Assembly (NCBI GenBank): GCA_965247385.1
Contig: CBDFHG010000002.1
Coordinates: 806,001 to 870,000, forward strand
Direction of reading: 5' to 3'
From: Thermohalobaculum sp965247385
GTDB taxonomy: Bacteria > Pseudomonadota > Alphaproteobacteria > Rhodobacterales > Rhodobacteraceae
Length of the DNA stretch: 64,000 nt
The notes under the pieces were generated by a model. It was not told the origin of the DNA. It saw only the letters and a program-made list of their open reading frames with translations, and searched no databases. Positions 16,993-26,241 of the stretch are shown here, piece after piece (position 1 is the first letter of the stretch; the number at the start of each line of letters is the position of its first letter). Made by a program: the position numbers and the translations under genes.

Positions 16993-18830
16993 TTCTGGAT
17001 CAAAAAAGTTGAAATTCCCCGTTGGCTTTGAATCCAAAGGGATTCATGATGGGTTTTATGAATAACTCCATCACCAACGGGGTGAAAATAACATGGCACA
17101 GGGCGTTCTTCCTTTCGAGTACGAAAGCGCGCCGGGCAGCAGCGATCTGACGGGTTTTGCCGGAATTGGTGTTTAGCTTGATTTGATTGAGGCATCGGAA
17201 CTGCCGGCTGCGGTGCGGCGCGAGGTGCGGGTGGCGGGGCGGCAGGGCTGGCTGGATGTGCAGATGATCATCGCGGGGATCGCACTCAATCTGTGCGGGG
17301 GTGATCGGGTCGAGGACCTGGAACGCCTGGAGGCGGACGCCGGCTTTGCCGCGACCATGGATGCGGTTGAGCGGCGGCTGTTGGTGCGCCGGGAACGTCG
17401 GCAACTGAAGATCCGGTTTCGGCGCGGCCGCGGGCGCAGCGTGCCTTCGCCGTCGACTCTGTCGGGCTGGTTGGAACGCTTCCACGACGCAGGCCAGGAA
17501 GAGCTGCGGGAGGTCGCGTGCCTTCATCCCGCGCCCGTCGGCGGGTCTGCCTGGTCTGCGGCGTGTCAATCAGGCGCTGGTGTCATTTCTGCAGCGCCAT
17601 CGCGGGCCGGGCGCGGCGACGCTGGACATGGACGCGACGCTGGTGCAGAGCCACAAGCGCCAGGCGGAATACTGCTACAGGAAGTTCAAGGCCTGTCAGC
17701 CGTTGAACACCTGGTGGGCGGAACAGCAGGTGATCGTGCATTCCGGGTTCCAGGGCGCCAATGTGCCGGCCGGCTATCGGCAGTTGCAGGTGTTGCAGGC
17801 CTCGCTGGCGGCGCTGCCTGGGGACGTGGACAAGGTCTGTCTGCGCTCGGACACGGCGGGTTATCAGAAGGATCTGCTGCTCTGTTGTGGCGCGGGCCGG
17901 GACAAGGTTTTCGGGGTGATCGAGTTCGCCGTTGGTGCCAACGTGACGGCGGAGTTCCGGCGTGCCGCCCTGGCCGTGCCGGAGGCCGAGTGGCGGCCGC
18001 TGGATCGTGTTTTCGACGGGCAACGCCACGAGACCGGCCAGGAGTGGGCGGAGGTCTGCCATGTACCGGGTTGGGCGGGCGAGAGCAAGACGCGGGCGGA
18101 TTACCGCTTCCTGGCGATCCGGGAGCCGCTGGAACAGTTGGAGCCTGGCGATGGGGATCAGTTGCCGTTCCCGACCGCGGCGTTTGCTTTGAGGGGGCGC
18201 AGCAAGCTGTTCGCCCTGGTCACCACGTGATCTGCCGGGCGATGCGGTGATCTGGTGGTATCGGGAGCGCTGTGGCAAGAGCGAGGAAGTCCACGCGGTG
18301 ATGAAGCACGACCTGGCTGGCGGCACCCTGCCCTCGGGTCTGTTCGGAGCCAATGCGGCCTTGTGGGCGATCATGGTGCTGGCGCATGATTTGAACGCGG
18401 TGATGAAGCAACTGGTTCCGGGACCGGCCTGGGTGGCACGGCGGATGAAGGCCTTGCGCCTGGCTCTGATCGCCCTGCCTGGCCGGGTGATCCGTCATGC
18501 GCGGCGGCTGATCATCCGTTTGGGGAGCGAAGCGGGGCTCGATCTGGTGCTGAGCGCCAGGCGGAAGATCCTGGCCCTGGCGCGCGGCCCGACCTGACGG
18601 CTCCGGCCTGCCACGATATCCTTGCTGAAATGCGATGCCGGCTCCCGGCCAGGGCTCCGCCTGGCCAACGGACAGGCGCGGGACCCGCAAGACGCGTGGC
18701 CACCTTGAGAATATCTCCTCGAGCGCGAAATCCGCGGGAGTGGTGCCCGGGCGCGGGGCGAAAACCCCACAACGGCGCCCATCGCCGCCCCTGCCGAGGC
18801 GCGTCAGGGATTTAGTTCGGGAATCCTGGG
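16987..18830 (+). mobile_element. IS1380-family insertion sequence, copy A
   Basis: 1,844 bp, defined by comparison with copies B (52512) and C (55705). The left end is CCCTGATTCTGG at 16987 and the right end GAATCCTGGG at 18830; sequences diverge exactly outside these points. The ends form an imperfect inverted repeat, CCCTGATTC against CCCAGGATTC. A 7-bp hairpin (TGAATCC/GGATTCA, 17029-17046) precedes the transposase. About 230 bp after the transposase is non-coding and conserved in all three copies. It truncates an ISL3 transposase on the left. No target duplication is evident, so a flanking deletion is likely. Confidence 0.85.
17093..18597 (+). pseudogene. IS1380-family transposase (copy A), amber codon plus two frameshifts
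   Basis: The expected start MAQGVLPFEYE is at 17093 with GGGGTGA upstream, but codon 28 is TAG (17174) where family members continue with an aromatic residue. Reading resumes as LDLIEASELPAAVRREV, and a TTG at 17183 could restart translation. Compared with copies B and C there is a net 2-base loss near 17515 (EELREV then out of frame) and another near 18227 (ALVTT stop instead of ALVTNRD). The remaining frames 17580-18230 and 18247-18597 carry the DDE domain (TLDMDATLVQSHK, LRSDTAGYQKDLL). Inactive. Confidence 0.9.
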
Positions 18831-18978
18831 AGCATTGATGTCTGGTCTCGGGTGTCTTCCTGACATACGATTTTCCGCCTTTGCCATCAAATGTCGAGTT
18901 TTGTATTCGTTAAAATTTCGTAATCCATTTTATAATCAATAACTTAACCCCATGTACAACCTTGTGCACTCCCTCCCC

Positions 18979-21399
18979 CTACCTCAATATCCGCTCCCTC
19001 CCCGGATCATAGGCCGCGCCCACCACCCGCACCGCACCACTGCGCCGGCCAAAGGACTCGACCTCGAAGGCGTTGCGGGTCGCCAGGTCGACTGGCAGGT
19101 AACCCAGCACCAGGCTCTTGCCGACCGAATAGCCGAAATTGCCGCTGGTGGTCTGCCCGACCGCGGCGCCATCGACCAGGATCGCCTCGCCGCTGAACAC
19201 CGCCAGCGGGTCGTCCAGCGCCAGGCAGACCAGCTTCTGGCGCACACCCTCGGCCTTGATCCGCGCCAGCGCCTCGGCGCCGAGGAAATCGGGCTTCGAC
19301 CAGTCGACCAGGAACCCGAGACCGGCCTCGAGCGGGTTGTAGTCGGGCGTGATATCAGCGCCCCAGGCGAGATAGCGCTTCTCCAGCCGCAGGCTGTCGA
19401 TGGCGCGGTAGCCGATATCTGTCAGGTTGAATTCGGCACCGGCCTCATGCAGGGTCTCGTAGGCGTGCTGCATGTATTCGACCGGGATATACAGCTCCCA
19501 TCCCAGTTCGCCGATATAGGTCACCCGGTAGGCCAGCGCCGGGGCGTAGCCGATATTGATCTCGCGGGCGGTCATGAAGGGATGGCCTGCAGGGCTGACA
19601 TCGGCGTCGGCGACGCGCTGCAGCACCTTGCGCGCCAGCGGACCGGCCAGGTTGATCACCCCATGCGCCGAGGTGATGTCGCGGATCTCCACCCTGCCCC
19701 CGAACCGCGCGAGATTGTGGCGCAGCCAGCCGCCGTCGCGCACCCCCAGCGCCGAGCCGGTGATGAGCCAGAAACAGTCCTCGGCGCGGCGGATGATCGT
19801 CACATCCGCCTCGATACCGCCGTTCGCGTTGCAGAGCTGGGTATAGGCCGCCCCGCCCAGCGCCTTGTCGACATTGGCCACCGCCAGGTGTTGCAGGAAG
19901 GCGCAGGCACGCGGGCCGGTGATCTCGAACTTGGTGAACGAACTCATGTCGATGGTGATCACGCCCTCGCGGGCGGCGCGGTGCTCACGGCCAATGGTCT
20001 CGGCCTCGCCCTGACGTTGCCAGCCCATAGCGACGGTGTTGCCCTCCGGCGCAAACCAGTTCGGGCGCTCCCAGCCGAATTTCGAGCCGTAAACCGCGCC
20101 CTTGGCCTTCAGCACCTGATAGAGCGGACTGCGCCGCACGCCGCGCACGGCCTTGCCTTCCTCGCCCGGCCAGTGAATCTCGTAGTAGCGGCTGTAACTC
20201 TCGACGGCGCGGTCGTGGAGGTAGCGGGGGTTGGTGTGCAACGGCCCGAAGCGGCGCACATCGAAGGCCCAGAGGTCGAGGCCCGGATCGCTTTCCAAGA
20301 TCCAGTTCGCCATCGCCTTGCCCGCGCCACCAGAGGCAGCGATTCCCGAGGTGAAGGCGCAGGCGACATAGAAGTTATCCAGCCCCGGCACCAGGCCCAT
20401 GACCGGCTCGCCATCCGGCGAAATCGGGATCGGGCCATTTACAATGGTCCGCATCCCAAGGTCGTTCAGCACCGGGATGCGCTTAGCGGCGGGCTCGAAC
20501 ACCTCGGCCATGCGTTCATAGTTGCCATCGTAGAGGTGGTGGGCGTTCTCCCATGGAAAGCCCTCGACCGGATTGATCGGCGGCGGCGAGCGTTCCCAGC
20601 CACCGATCGCCAGCGCACCGGGCTCGGGCTTGGCGTAGTAGCTGCCGTCGGGGTCGCGGAAGGTGGGCAGGCCGTCCGGGATCAGGTCGCTCTTCTCGGT
20701 GACCATGTACTGGTGGTGCACAATGCCCGCAGGCAGGTTCACGCCCGCCATCCAGCCGACCTGCCGCGCCCAGAGACCGGCGGCATTGACGACAATCTCT
20801 GCCTCGATGGTGCCCTTGTCGGTGACCACATGGGTGATACGGTCGCCCATGCGGGTCAGGCCGGTGACCATGGCACCCTCGAAGATGCGCCCGCCATTGG
20901 CGCGGATCCCCTTGGCGAACGCCTGGGTCAGGCTGTAGGGGTCGACATGGCCATCATCGGCGATGAAGGCGGCGCCGATGACGCCATCCATCTCCATCAG
21001 CGGGAAAATCTTCTTCGCCTCGTCCGGAGAGAGAAGCGCCATCTCGAAGCCGAAGCTGCGCGCGGCAGTGGCGGCCTTCTGGAATTCCATCCAGCGGTCC
21101 TGGCTGGCGGCGACGCGGAGGCTGCCAACCTGTTTCCAGCCGGTCTCCTGCCCGGTTTCCTCGCCCAGGGTCTCGAACAGCCGGACGCTGTCCTGCATCA
21201 GTCGGGTCAGGCTCGGTAGCGTACGGAATTGCCCGACCAGACCGGCGGCGTGCCAGGTGGCGCCGTCAGTCAACTGGGTCTTTTCCAGCAGCACCACATC
21301 GCGCTCGCCCGCGCGGGTCAGGTGGTAGGCGATGCTGGCGCCGACAGCGCCGCCACCAATGACAACGATGCGGGCCTGGGTGGGGAGAGGTTTGTTCAT
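18979..21399 (-). CDS. FAD-dependent dimethylglycine/sarcosine dehydrogenase-like protein with GcvT domain
   Basis: 806 residues. The N-terminal DAO domain has the FAD motif IGGGAVGAS (14-22) and a likely covalent-flavin His50 in TWHAAG. A middle FAO-type segment and a C-terminal aminomethyltransferase (GcvT) domain follow (from about residue 420; ITGPRACAFLQHL, GELGWELYIP, EAGLGFLVD). This layout is that of dimethylglycine dehydrogenase, sarcosine dehydrogenase and 4-methylaminobutanoate oxidase: oxidative N-demethylation with the C1 unit passed to tetrahydrofolate. With the MttB-like gene just upstream (27-base gap), dimethylglycine from betaine is the plausible substrate. ATG 21399 is preferred over TTG 21408. 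Confidence 0.88.
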   Translation of the reverse strand: MNKPLPTQARIVVIGGGAVGASIAYHLTRAGERDVVLLEKTQLTDGATWHAAGLVGQFRTLPSLTRLMQDSVRLFETLGEETGQETGWKQVGSLRVAASQDRWMEFQKAATAARSFGFEMALLSPDEAKKIFPLMEMDGVIGAAFIADDGHVDPYSLTQAFAKGIRANGGRIFEGAMVTGLTRMGDRITHVVTDKGTIEAEIVVNAAGLWARQVGWMAGVNLPAGIVHHQYMVTEKSDLIPDGLPTFRDPDGSYYAKPEPGALAIGGWERSPPPINPVEGFPWENAHHLYDGNYERMAEVFEPAAKRIPVLNDLGMRTIVNGPIPISPDGEPVMGLVPGLDNFYVACAFTSGIAASGGAGKAMANWILESDPGLDLWAFDVRRFGPLHTNPRYLHDRAVESYSRYYEIHWPGEEGKAVRGVRRSPLYQVLKAKGAVYGSKFGWERPNWFAPEGNTVAMGWQRQGEAETIGREHRAAREGVITIDMSSFTKFEITGPRACAFLQHLAVANVDKALGGAAYTQLCNANGGIEADVTIIRRAEDCFWLITGSALGVRDGGWLRHNLARFGGRVEIRDITSAHGVINLAGPLARKVLQRVADADVSPAGHPFMTAREINIGYAPALAYRVTYIGELGWELYIPVEYMQHAYETLHEAGAEFNLTDIGYRAIDSLRLEKRYLAWGADITPDYNPLEAGLGFLVDWSKPDFLGAEALARIKAEGVRQKLVCLALDDPLAVFSGEAILVDGAAVGQTTSGNFGYSVGKSLVLGYLPVDLATRNAFEVESFGRRSGAVRVVGAAYDPGRERILR

Positions 21400-21426
21400 T
21401 TGGAGCAAGCCTTCAAGCGGGAAAGT

Positions 21427-22938
21427 TTAACCAGCGCGGCGGCGGTTGACGCGGCGCTGGCGGGTCGGGGCAGTCGAGGCGTGCGCCCGGGTCCAACCTT
21501 GGGGCAGCACCGAGTCGCCCTTGACCAACCCATCAAAGGCGGCGTGGATACGCTCGTCGACCTCCGCATCCAGCGCCGCGGTATTGGGATTGGAGAGGAT
21601 GTCGAGCGCCTTGTCCATCGCCCGCTGGTGGATGGTGGACGAGCCCTCCTGCTCCCACTGCTCACGCAGCTTGCGGTCGGCAATTTCGGGCATGAAGGTC
21701 GCGCTGTGCATGCGCTCGAGCGTCGCTGGGTTGGCCGCAAACATGCCGGCGGGACCGGTGGCCTTGATCTCGTCGAGCGAGGCCGACTCGCGTGAGAAGC
21801 CAAAGCCCTGGCGCACCCGCTTGATCATCTGGGCGATCTCGTCGTCGATCACCACCTGGCCGAAATCGAACGACATCAGCGCGTCGAGCAGCCCGCCCAT
21901 GACGATGAAATTCGCTCCAGAAAGCGCGCCCATCAGCGGCGACATGCCCTTCTCGAAGCCGGCTTGAGCGTCGCTGATCTTGGAGTTGGTCAGCCCCAGA
22001 TACCCGCCAGCGGGTACGTTGTAGAACCGCGCCATGTGGCAGACGGCCGAGTTCATCATGCCGATCTCGATGGCGCCCGGCGCATAGGCTCCGTCGCGCA
22101 TATCGGCGAACACCGGCAGGAAGTTGTAGATCAGCGAGGTGCCCGCCCCCGACATCTGCGCCAGCGTCGCCGCGGCCAGCCATTCGGCGTTCATCAGGGT
22201 CAGCATGCCGGCCAGGCTGAACGGCGTCGAAAGCCCGCCCATCGGCGCGATGGTGCCATAGGCGGTGATGCCGTTCTCGGCAAAATACATCATGGTATCA
22301 GTGCTGTCGAAATCCATCGTCAGCGGCGACACGATCGAGCAATAGCCGAAATTGATGAAGGGGCGTTCCCAAAATGCCTCCTTCGACCCGGCGATCAGTT
22401 CGCCCAGTTTGGTCACCTGTTCGGCCTCGCGGATGTTATAGACCGATGTGCGCACAGGTTTGACGCAGTTTTTCAGGGCAGTGTAAAACCGTGTCAGGCT
22501 GAACTGATCCTTGGGCGCGTCATCGGCCAGGGTCGAGATCGACAACACGTCGAAGCCTGGCAGTTCATTCACCAGATGGGCGATGTTGGCGATGTCGTGC
22601 GAGGTCGCGCGCCGGCAGACGCCGGTGACCGGATCGACAATATCGGGGGCCGAGCTGGCGGTGGCAATGACCGGAAGCTGGCGCGGAAAGGTCACGTCGA
22701 ATTTCTGGTCGCGCCCGCGCAGCGTGATCGTCGGCGGGATCATGGCGCGGTATTTCTCGACCACCGGGGCCGGGATCTTCACCAGCTCGGTCGAATGATC
22801 CACCTGCGCGCCGAATTCGGCGAAGCGGTGGCGGGCTTTCTCGTTGCGCACGATCAGCCCGACCTCCTCCAGAATCTCCAGCGAAGCTTCGTGGACATAG
22901 CGGGCTTGGTTGTCGTTGAGGAAGCTGAAGTATTGCAT
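21427..22938 (-). CDS. MttB-superfamily methyltransferase (glycine betaine/trimethylamine:corrinoid type)
   Basis: 503 residues of the trimethylamine methyltransferase family: the N-terminal EASLEILEEVGL, the central TDTMMYFAENGITAYGTIAPMGGLSTPFSLAG, and the C-terminal barrel are recognisable. The coding frame has no in-frame amber, so it is a non-pyrrolysine member like glycine betaine methyltransferases, which move a methyl group to a corrinoid protein. No corrinoid protein gene is visible nearby. It is first of a two-gene minus-strand unit with the dimethylglycine dehydrogenase-like gene, divergent from a LysR gene. The C-terminus ends in a basic tail. ATG 22938 is the best family match. 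Confidence 0.85.
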   Translation of the reverse strand: MQYFSFLNDNQARYVHEASLEILEEVGLIVRNEKARHRFAEFGAQVDHSTELVKIPAPVVEKYRAMIPPTITLRGRDQKFDVTFPRQLPVIATASSAPDIVDPVTGVCRRATSHDIANIAHLVNELPGFDVLSISTLADDAPKDQFSLTRFYTALKNCVKPVRTSVYNIREAEQVTKLGELIAGSKEAFWERPFINFGYCSIVSPLTMDFDSTDTMMYFAENGITAYGTIAPMGGLSTPFSLAGMLTLMNAEWLAAATLAQMSGAGTSLIYNFLPVFADMRDGAYAPGAIEIGMMNSAVCHMARFYNVPAGGYLGLTNSKISDAQAGFEKGMSPLMGALSGANFIVMGGLLDALMSFDFGQVVIDDEIAQMIKRVRQGFGFSRESASLDEIKATGPAGMFAANPATLERMHSATFMPEIADRKLREQWEQEGSSTIHQRAMDKALDILSNPNTAALDAEVDERIHAAFDGLVKGDSVLPQGWTRAHASTAPTRQRRVNRRRAG

Positions 22939-23023
22939 CGCAAGGTCATCCTTGAATTTCGAAGCTGCTGAATTCCTAAGGCTTGAAAGGCTTGCCCGCA
23001 AACGACGGTTTGTGCTTAATCGG

Positions 23024-23038
23024 ATAAGTAAATCTTAT
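23024..23038. promoter_or_regulatory. LysR-type operator candidate between mttB-like and gcvA-like genes
   Basis: ATAAG-TAAAT-CTTAT, a 15-bp interrupted palindrome that fits the LysR T-N11-A rule. It lies 14 bases before the LysR start and 86 bases from the divergent mttB start. Confidence 0.5.
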
Positions 23039-23052
23039 GCGGAGCCAGACGC

Positions 23053-23952
23053 ATGAAGCGCCCCCGTCTCAACGCGCTCAGGACCTTCGAGGCTGCCGGT
23101 CGGCATCTGAGCTTCTCGGTCGCGGGCGAGGAACTGGGTGTCAGCCAGGCCGCCGTCAGCCAGCAGATCCGGCAACTGGAGGGCTATCTGGACGCCAAGC
23201 TGTTCGTCCGGCGCAATCGCGGACTGACGCTGACCGGCGTCGGGGAAGCCTATCATCTGGCGGTCCACGAGGCGCTGGACCGGCTGGACACGATCACCGA
23301 ACAGCTTTTCCCCAGCGCCCAGGATCACGTGGTGTCGGTGCGGTGCACGCCCAGCGTGGCGACGCTGTGGCTGATTCCCCGGCTTGGGCGATTGCATTCG
23401 GCGCATCCGCGGATCGACCTGCGGATCGTGACGCTTGGCTCTGAACGCGGGAGGCCCAGCCCGACCCTGACCGACCTCGAGATTGTGCCGCTAGACCCCT
23501 TCGATGCCGGGCCAAACAGCCGCGAGCTGATGACCGCCTGGATCGCGCCGGTTTGTGCGCCCTCATTGCTGGCAGAGTCCGGGCTGGCAGAGTCCGGGCT
23601 GTCGCAGCCTTCTGACGTGCTGCAGTTCAATCTGCTTCACGTCCTCGGATATCACGACGACTGGCATCGCTGGTTTCGCAGCGCTGGGCTCAACGACGAA
23701 AAGATCCCCGGCGGCGCGTCCTTCGACGGCTCGCTGATGGCGTTGGAGGCGACGGTGAACGGCGACGGGATCATGCTGGGGCGGCGGCCGTTCATCGACC
23801 CGCATCTGCAATCGGGGGACTTGGTGCTGCCCTTCGGCGAACGCCATGCCCTGGAAACTACGTACTATCTCAGATGGCCGGAAGCCGCCCGCAATCGCCG
23901 CAACGTGACAACGGTGACCGATTGGCTGGTGGAAATGACGCATGAAGGTTGA
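23053..23952 (+). CDS. LysR-family regulator, GcvA-like
   Basis: 299 residues. The N-terminal sequence RLNALRTFEAAGRHLSFSVAGEELGVSQAAVSQQIRQLE and LFVRRNRGLTLT are typical of the GcvA branch, which controls glycine-cleavage and amine genes. It diverges from the methyltransferase/dehydrogenase operon and probably regulates it. A 15-bp exact tandem duplication at about 23569-23600 gives the repeat LAESGLAESG in the effector domain. The stop at 23952 is 21 bases from the convergent aminotransferase stop. Confidence 0.92.
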   Translation: MKRPRLNALRTFEAAGRHLSFSVAGEELGVSQAAVSQQIRQLEGYLDAKLFVRRNRGLTLTGVGEAYHLAVHEALDRLDTITEQLFPSAQDHVVSVRCTPSVATLWLIPRLGRLHSAHPRIDLRIVTLGSERGRPSPTLTDLEIVPLDPFDAGPNSRELMTAWIAPVCAPSLLAESGLAESGLSQPSDVLQFNLLHVLGYHDDWHRWFRSAGLNDEKIPGGASFDGSLMALEATVNGDGIMLGRRPFIDPHLQSGDLVLPFGERHALETTYYLRWPEAARNRRNVTTVTDWLVEMTHEG

Positions 23953-23972
23953 GAGGCGCCGACGATCAGGGC

Positions 23973-24896
23973 TTATGCAAGCCGATCCAAATACTGCTGC
24001 ACGAAATTGCAGTCGACCAACTCGACATAAGCCTCGATCAGCCGTTTGGTGATCGGGCCATAGGCCCCCGCCCCCATCGTCATCCCGTTGATGCTGACCA
24101 CCGGGCAGATACATAGGCTGGTCGAGGTGATGAACGCCTCGTCGGCGTTGTAGCCGTCATAGAGATCTAGATCGGCCTCGCGAAATGGGACGCCGAGCTG
24201 GGCGGCCAGATCGATCGCCGTTTGACGGCTGACACCAGGCAGGACGAAGTTCTCGCGCGGGGTCAGCAATTCTCCATCGCGGATCAGGAAGATATTACTG
24301 CCCAGGCCCTCGCAGAGATTGCCGTTCATGTCGAGCAGGATGGCCCAGGCATCCGGGTTCTGCGCTCTGACTTCCAGATCGCCCATGACCAGGTTGAGGT
24401 AGTTGTGGCTCTTGGCGCGCGGGGTTACCGCCTCGGGCGGGGTGCGCCGAACCGAGGGGGTGACCACCTGGATGCCGTCACGATAGAGCGGCGCGCGCAC
24501 GGCCATCGGCATCGGCACGCATTCGACGATCACCGTTGGCCCGTAATGGCCCCAGTTGTCACCCTCGACCGCGAGCACGCCTCGGGTGATGCGCTGGCCG
24601 ACCCAGTAATCGTCGCCCTCACCCAGCAGATGCAGGTTCTTCTCGACCACGGTGCGGGTAATCGCCGCCATCCGGTCCTGGGGCATGGTCGCGTCGAGGC
24701 GCAGCGCCCGGAGCGAGCGGTAGAGCCGCTCGATATGCTCATCGAGCTTGAAGATGCGGTGGTTGAAGGTGCGGGTCATGTCGAAGGCACCGTCACCGAA
24801 GATGAAGCTGCGTTCGCGGTAGGGAACCAGCGCCTGGCTTTCAGGAATGTAATCGCCATTGAAGTAAACGATGCGTTCGTTGGCGCGGGTTGTCAT
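23973..24896 (-). CDS. Class IV PLP-dependent aminotransferase (branched-chain/D-amino acid type)
   Basis: 307 residues. Fold-type IV hallmarks are present: YRERSFIFGDGAFDMTR near residue 25, the Schiff-base Lys in RAKSHNYLNLVMGD near 160, and EGLGSNIFLI and VLPGVSRQTAI further on. The group includes IlvE, D-amino-acid transaminase and aminodeoxychorismate lyase; substrate cannot be told apart by eye. ATG 24896 has GGAG six bases upstream; 52 further in-frame codons upstream are low-complexity and rejected. It sits within the amine-catabolism region. Confidence 0.88.
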   Translation of the reverse strand: MTTRANERIVYFNGDYIPESQALVPYRERSFIFGDGAFDMTRTFNHRIFKLDEHIERLYRSLRALRLDATMPQDRMAAITRTVVEKNLHLLGEGDDYWVGQRITRGVLAVEGDNWGHYGPTVIVECVPMPMAVRAPLYRDGIQVVTPSVRRTPPEAVTPRAKSHNYLNLVMGDLEVRAQNPDAWAILLDMNGNLCEGLGSNIFLIRDGELLTPRENFVLPGVSRQTAIDLAAQLGVPFREADLDLYDGYNADEAFITSTSLCICPVVSINGMTMGAGAYGPITKRLIEAYVELVDCNFVQQYLDRLA

Positions 24897-25272
24897 GGGG
24901 GGCTCCGTGGCTGATGGCCGGCGGATCAGACACCGGCGCTTGGCTGCCTGCAAGGGCGAACTTGGGCGGGCCGAAGCCTCGCTGGCAGGGCGGGCGCTTG
25001 CCCGATACGGGCTTCCACCCGGCGCTGCGCCACCGCCGCAAGCCATGTCCACGTGTGGACAGGGGGTTAGGTGTTGATTTTATTTATTTTTCTGAAAAGG
25101 CGTTTTATGGCTAATACGGTCCAAGCGGTGGCGGCTGCCCTTGCAATCCGAAGGTCCGCACATGGCACCAACCCGAAGTTCTCGCGCGCGCTCCGGTCGG
25201 GCTGTTTTCGGGGTAAAACGTGCGTTGTCGCACTTGCGCCGCTCGATTGCCGGCATACCAACGAAGCAGCCC
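24897..25272. other. Non-coding gap between aminotransferase and BKACE genes
   Basis: 376 bases. The part nearest the aminotransferase would hold its promoter. An AT-rich stretch at 25074-25110 stands out. Short open frames exist but none has a ribosome site or familiar sequence. I see no RNA gene. Confidence 0.4.
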
Positions 25273-26208
25273 TCAGAACCCCACCTGATCCCCACCCTTC
25301 AGCGCCAGCATCTCGCGGGCCTCGTCGGGGGTGGCGATCTCCAGCGACAGGTCCTCCAGGATGCGGCGGATCTTGGCGACCTGGGCGGCGTTCGAGGGAG
25401 CCAGTTGGCCCTTGCCGAGGTAGAGGCTGTCCTCCAGCCCGACCCGCACATTCGCCCCCATCGTCGCCGCCATAGTGCAGAGCGGCATCTGGTGGCGGCC
25501 CGCCGCCAGGATCGACCATTGGTAGTCGTCGCCGAACAGCTTGTCGGCGATCCGGCGCATGTGCATCACGTTCTCCGGGTCCGGGCCAATGCCGCCGAGG
25601 ATGCCGAAAATCGTCTGCACGAACAGCGGTGGGGTCACAAGGCCACGGTCGAGGAAATGCGCCAGCGTATAGAGGTGCCCCACATCGTAGCATTCGAACT
25701 CGAAGCGGGTGCTGTGGCCCTCGCCGAGATCGCGCAGGATGCGTTCGATGTCGCCGAAGGTGTTGCGGAAGATGAAGTCCCTGGAATCCTCCAGGTGCTT
25801 TCGCTCCCATTCGTACTTGAACGCCGGATAGCGGTCGAGCATCGGGTAGAGGCCGAAATTGATCGTGCCCATGTTCAGCGAGGTCATCTCGGGGCTGGCG
25901 TGCATCGCCGCCGCGATGCGTTCATCGACGCTCATGCCCTGGCCGCCACCAGTGGTGATGTTCACCACCGCGCCGCATTGCTGCTTGATGCGCGGCAGGA
26001 ACTCCATGAACAGGTCCGGGTCGCCCGAGGGCTTGCCGGTCTCCGGGTCGCGGGCATGCAGATGCAGGATCGCCGCCCCGGCCTCGGCCGCCGCCACCGC
26101 GCCGGTCGCGATCTCGTCCGGGGTCACCGGCAGATGCGGCAACATGGTCGGGGTGTGGATTGATCCGGTCACCGCGCAGGTGATGATAACCTTGCCGTTC
26201 TTCGCCAT
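25273..26208 (-). CDS. BKACE-family (3-keto-5-aminohexanoate cleavage enzyme-like) protein
   Basis: 311 residues. The beta-keto acid cleavage signature is clear: KVIITCAVTGSIHTP at the N-terminus, ILHLHARDPETGKPS with metal-binding His residues near 49-51, NITTGGG, and the C-terminal GLEDSLYLGKGQLA. The family condenses a beta-keto acid with acetyl-CoA to give acetoacetate and a new CoA ester; some members act on dehydrocarnitine to release betainyl-CoA. With betaine/dimethylglycine genes alongside, a carnitine-to-betaine role is attractive but unproven. It probably forms an operon with the FAD oxidase gene immediately upstream (33-base gap). Confidence 0.88.
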   Translation of the reverse strand: MAKNGKVIITCAVTGSIHTPTMLPHLPVTPDEIATGAVAAAEAGAAILHLHARDPETGKPSGDPDLFMEFLPRIKQQCGAVVNITTGGGQGMSVDERIAAAMHASPEMTSLNMGTINFGLYPMLDRYPAFKYEWERKHLEDSRDFIFRNTFGDIERILRDLGEGHSTRFEFECYDVGHLYTLAHFLDRGLVTPPLFVQTIFGILGGIGPDPENVMHMRRIADKLFGDDYQWSILAAGRHQMPLCTMAATMGANVRVGLEDSLYLGKGQLAPSNAAQVAKIRRILEDLSLEIATPDEAREMLALKGGDQVGF

Positions 26209-26241
26209 AACTCCCGCCCTGTTGCTCTCGGTCAGCGCGGA

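Noticed and set aside
18952..21219. A 755-codon plus-strand frame opposite the dimethylglycine dehydrogenase-like gene.
   Set aside because: Antisense shadow of a gene with clear FAD and GcvT motifs; composition typical of high-GC reverse frames.
25080..25295. A 71-codon minus-strand frame between the aminotransferase and BKACE genes.
   Set aside because: Overlaps the BKACE stop, lacks a ribosome site and resembles nothing known; treated as non-coding.
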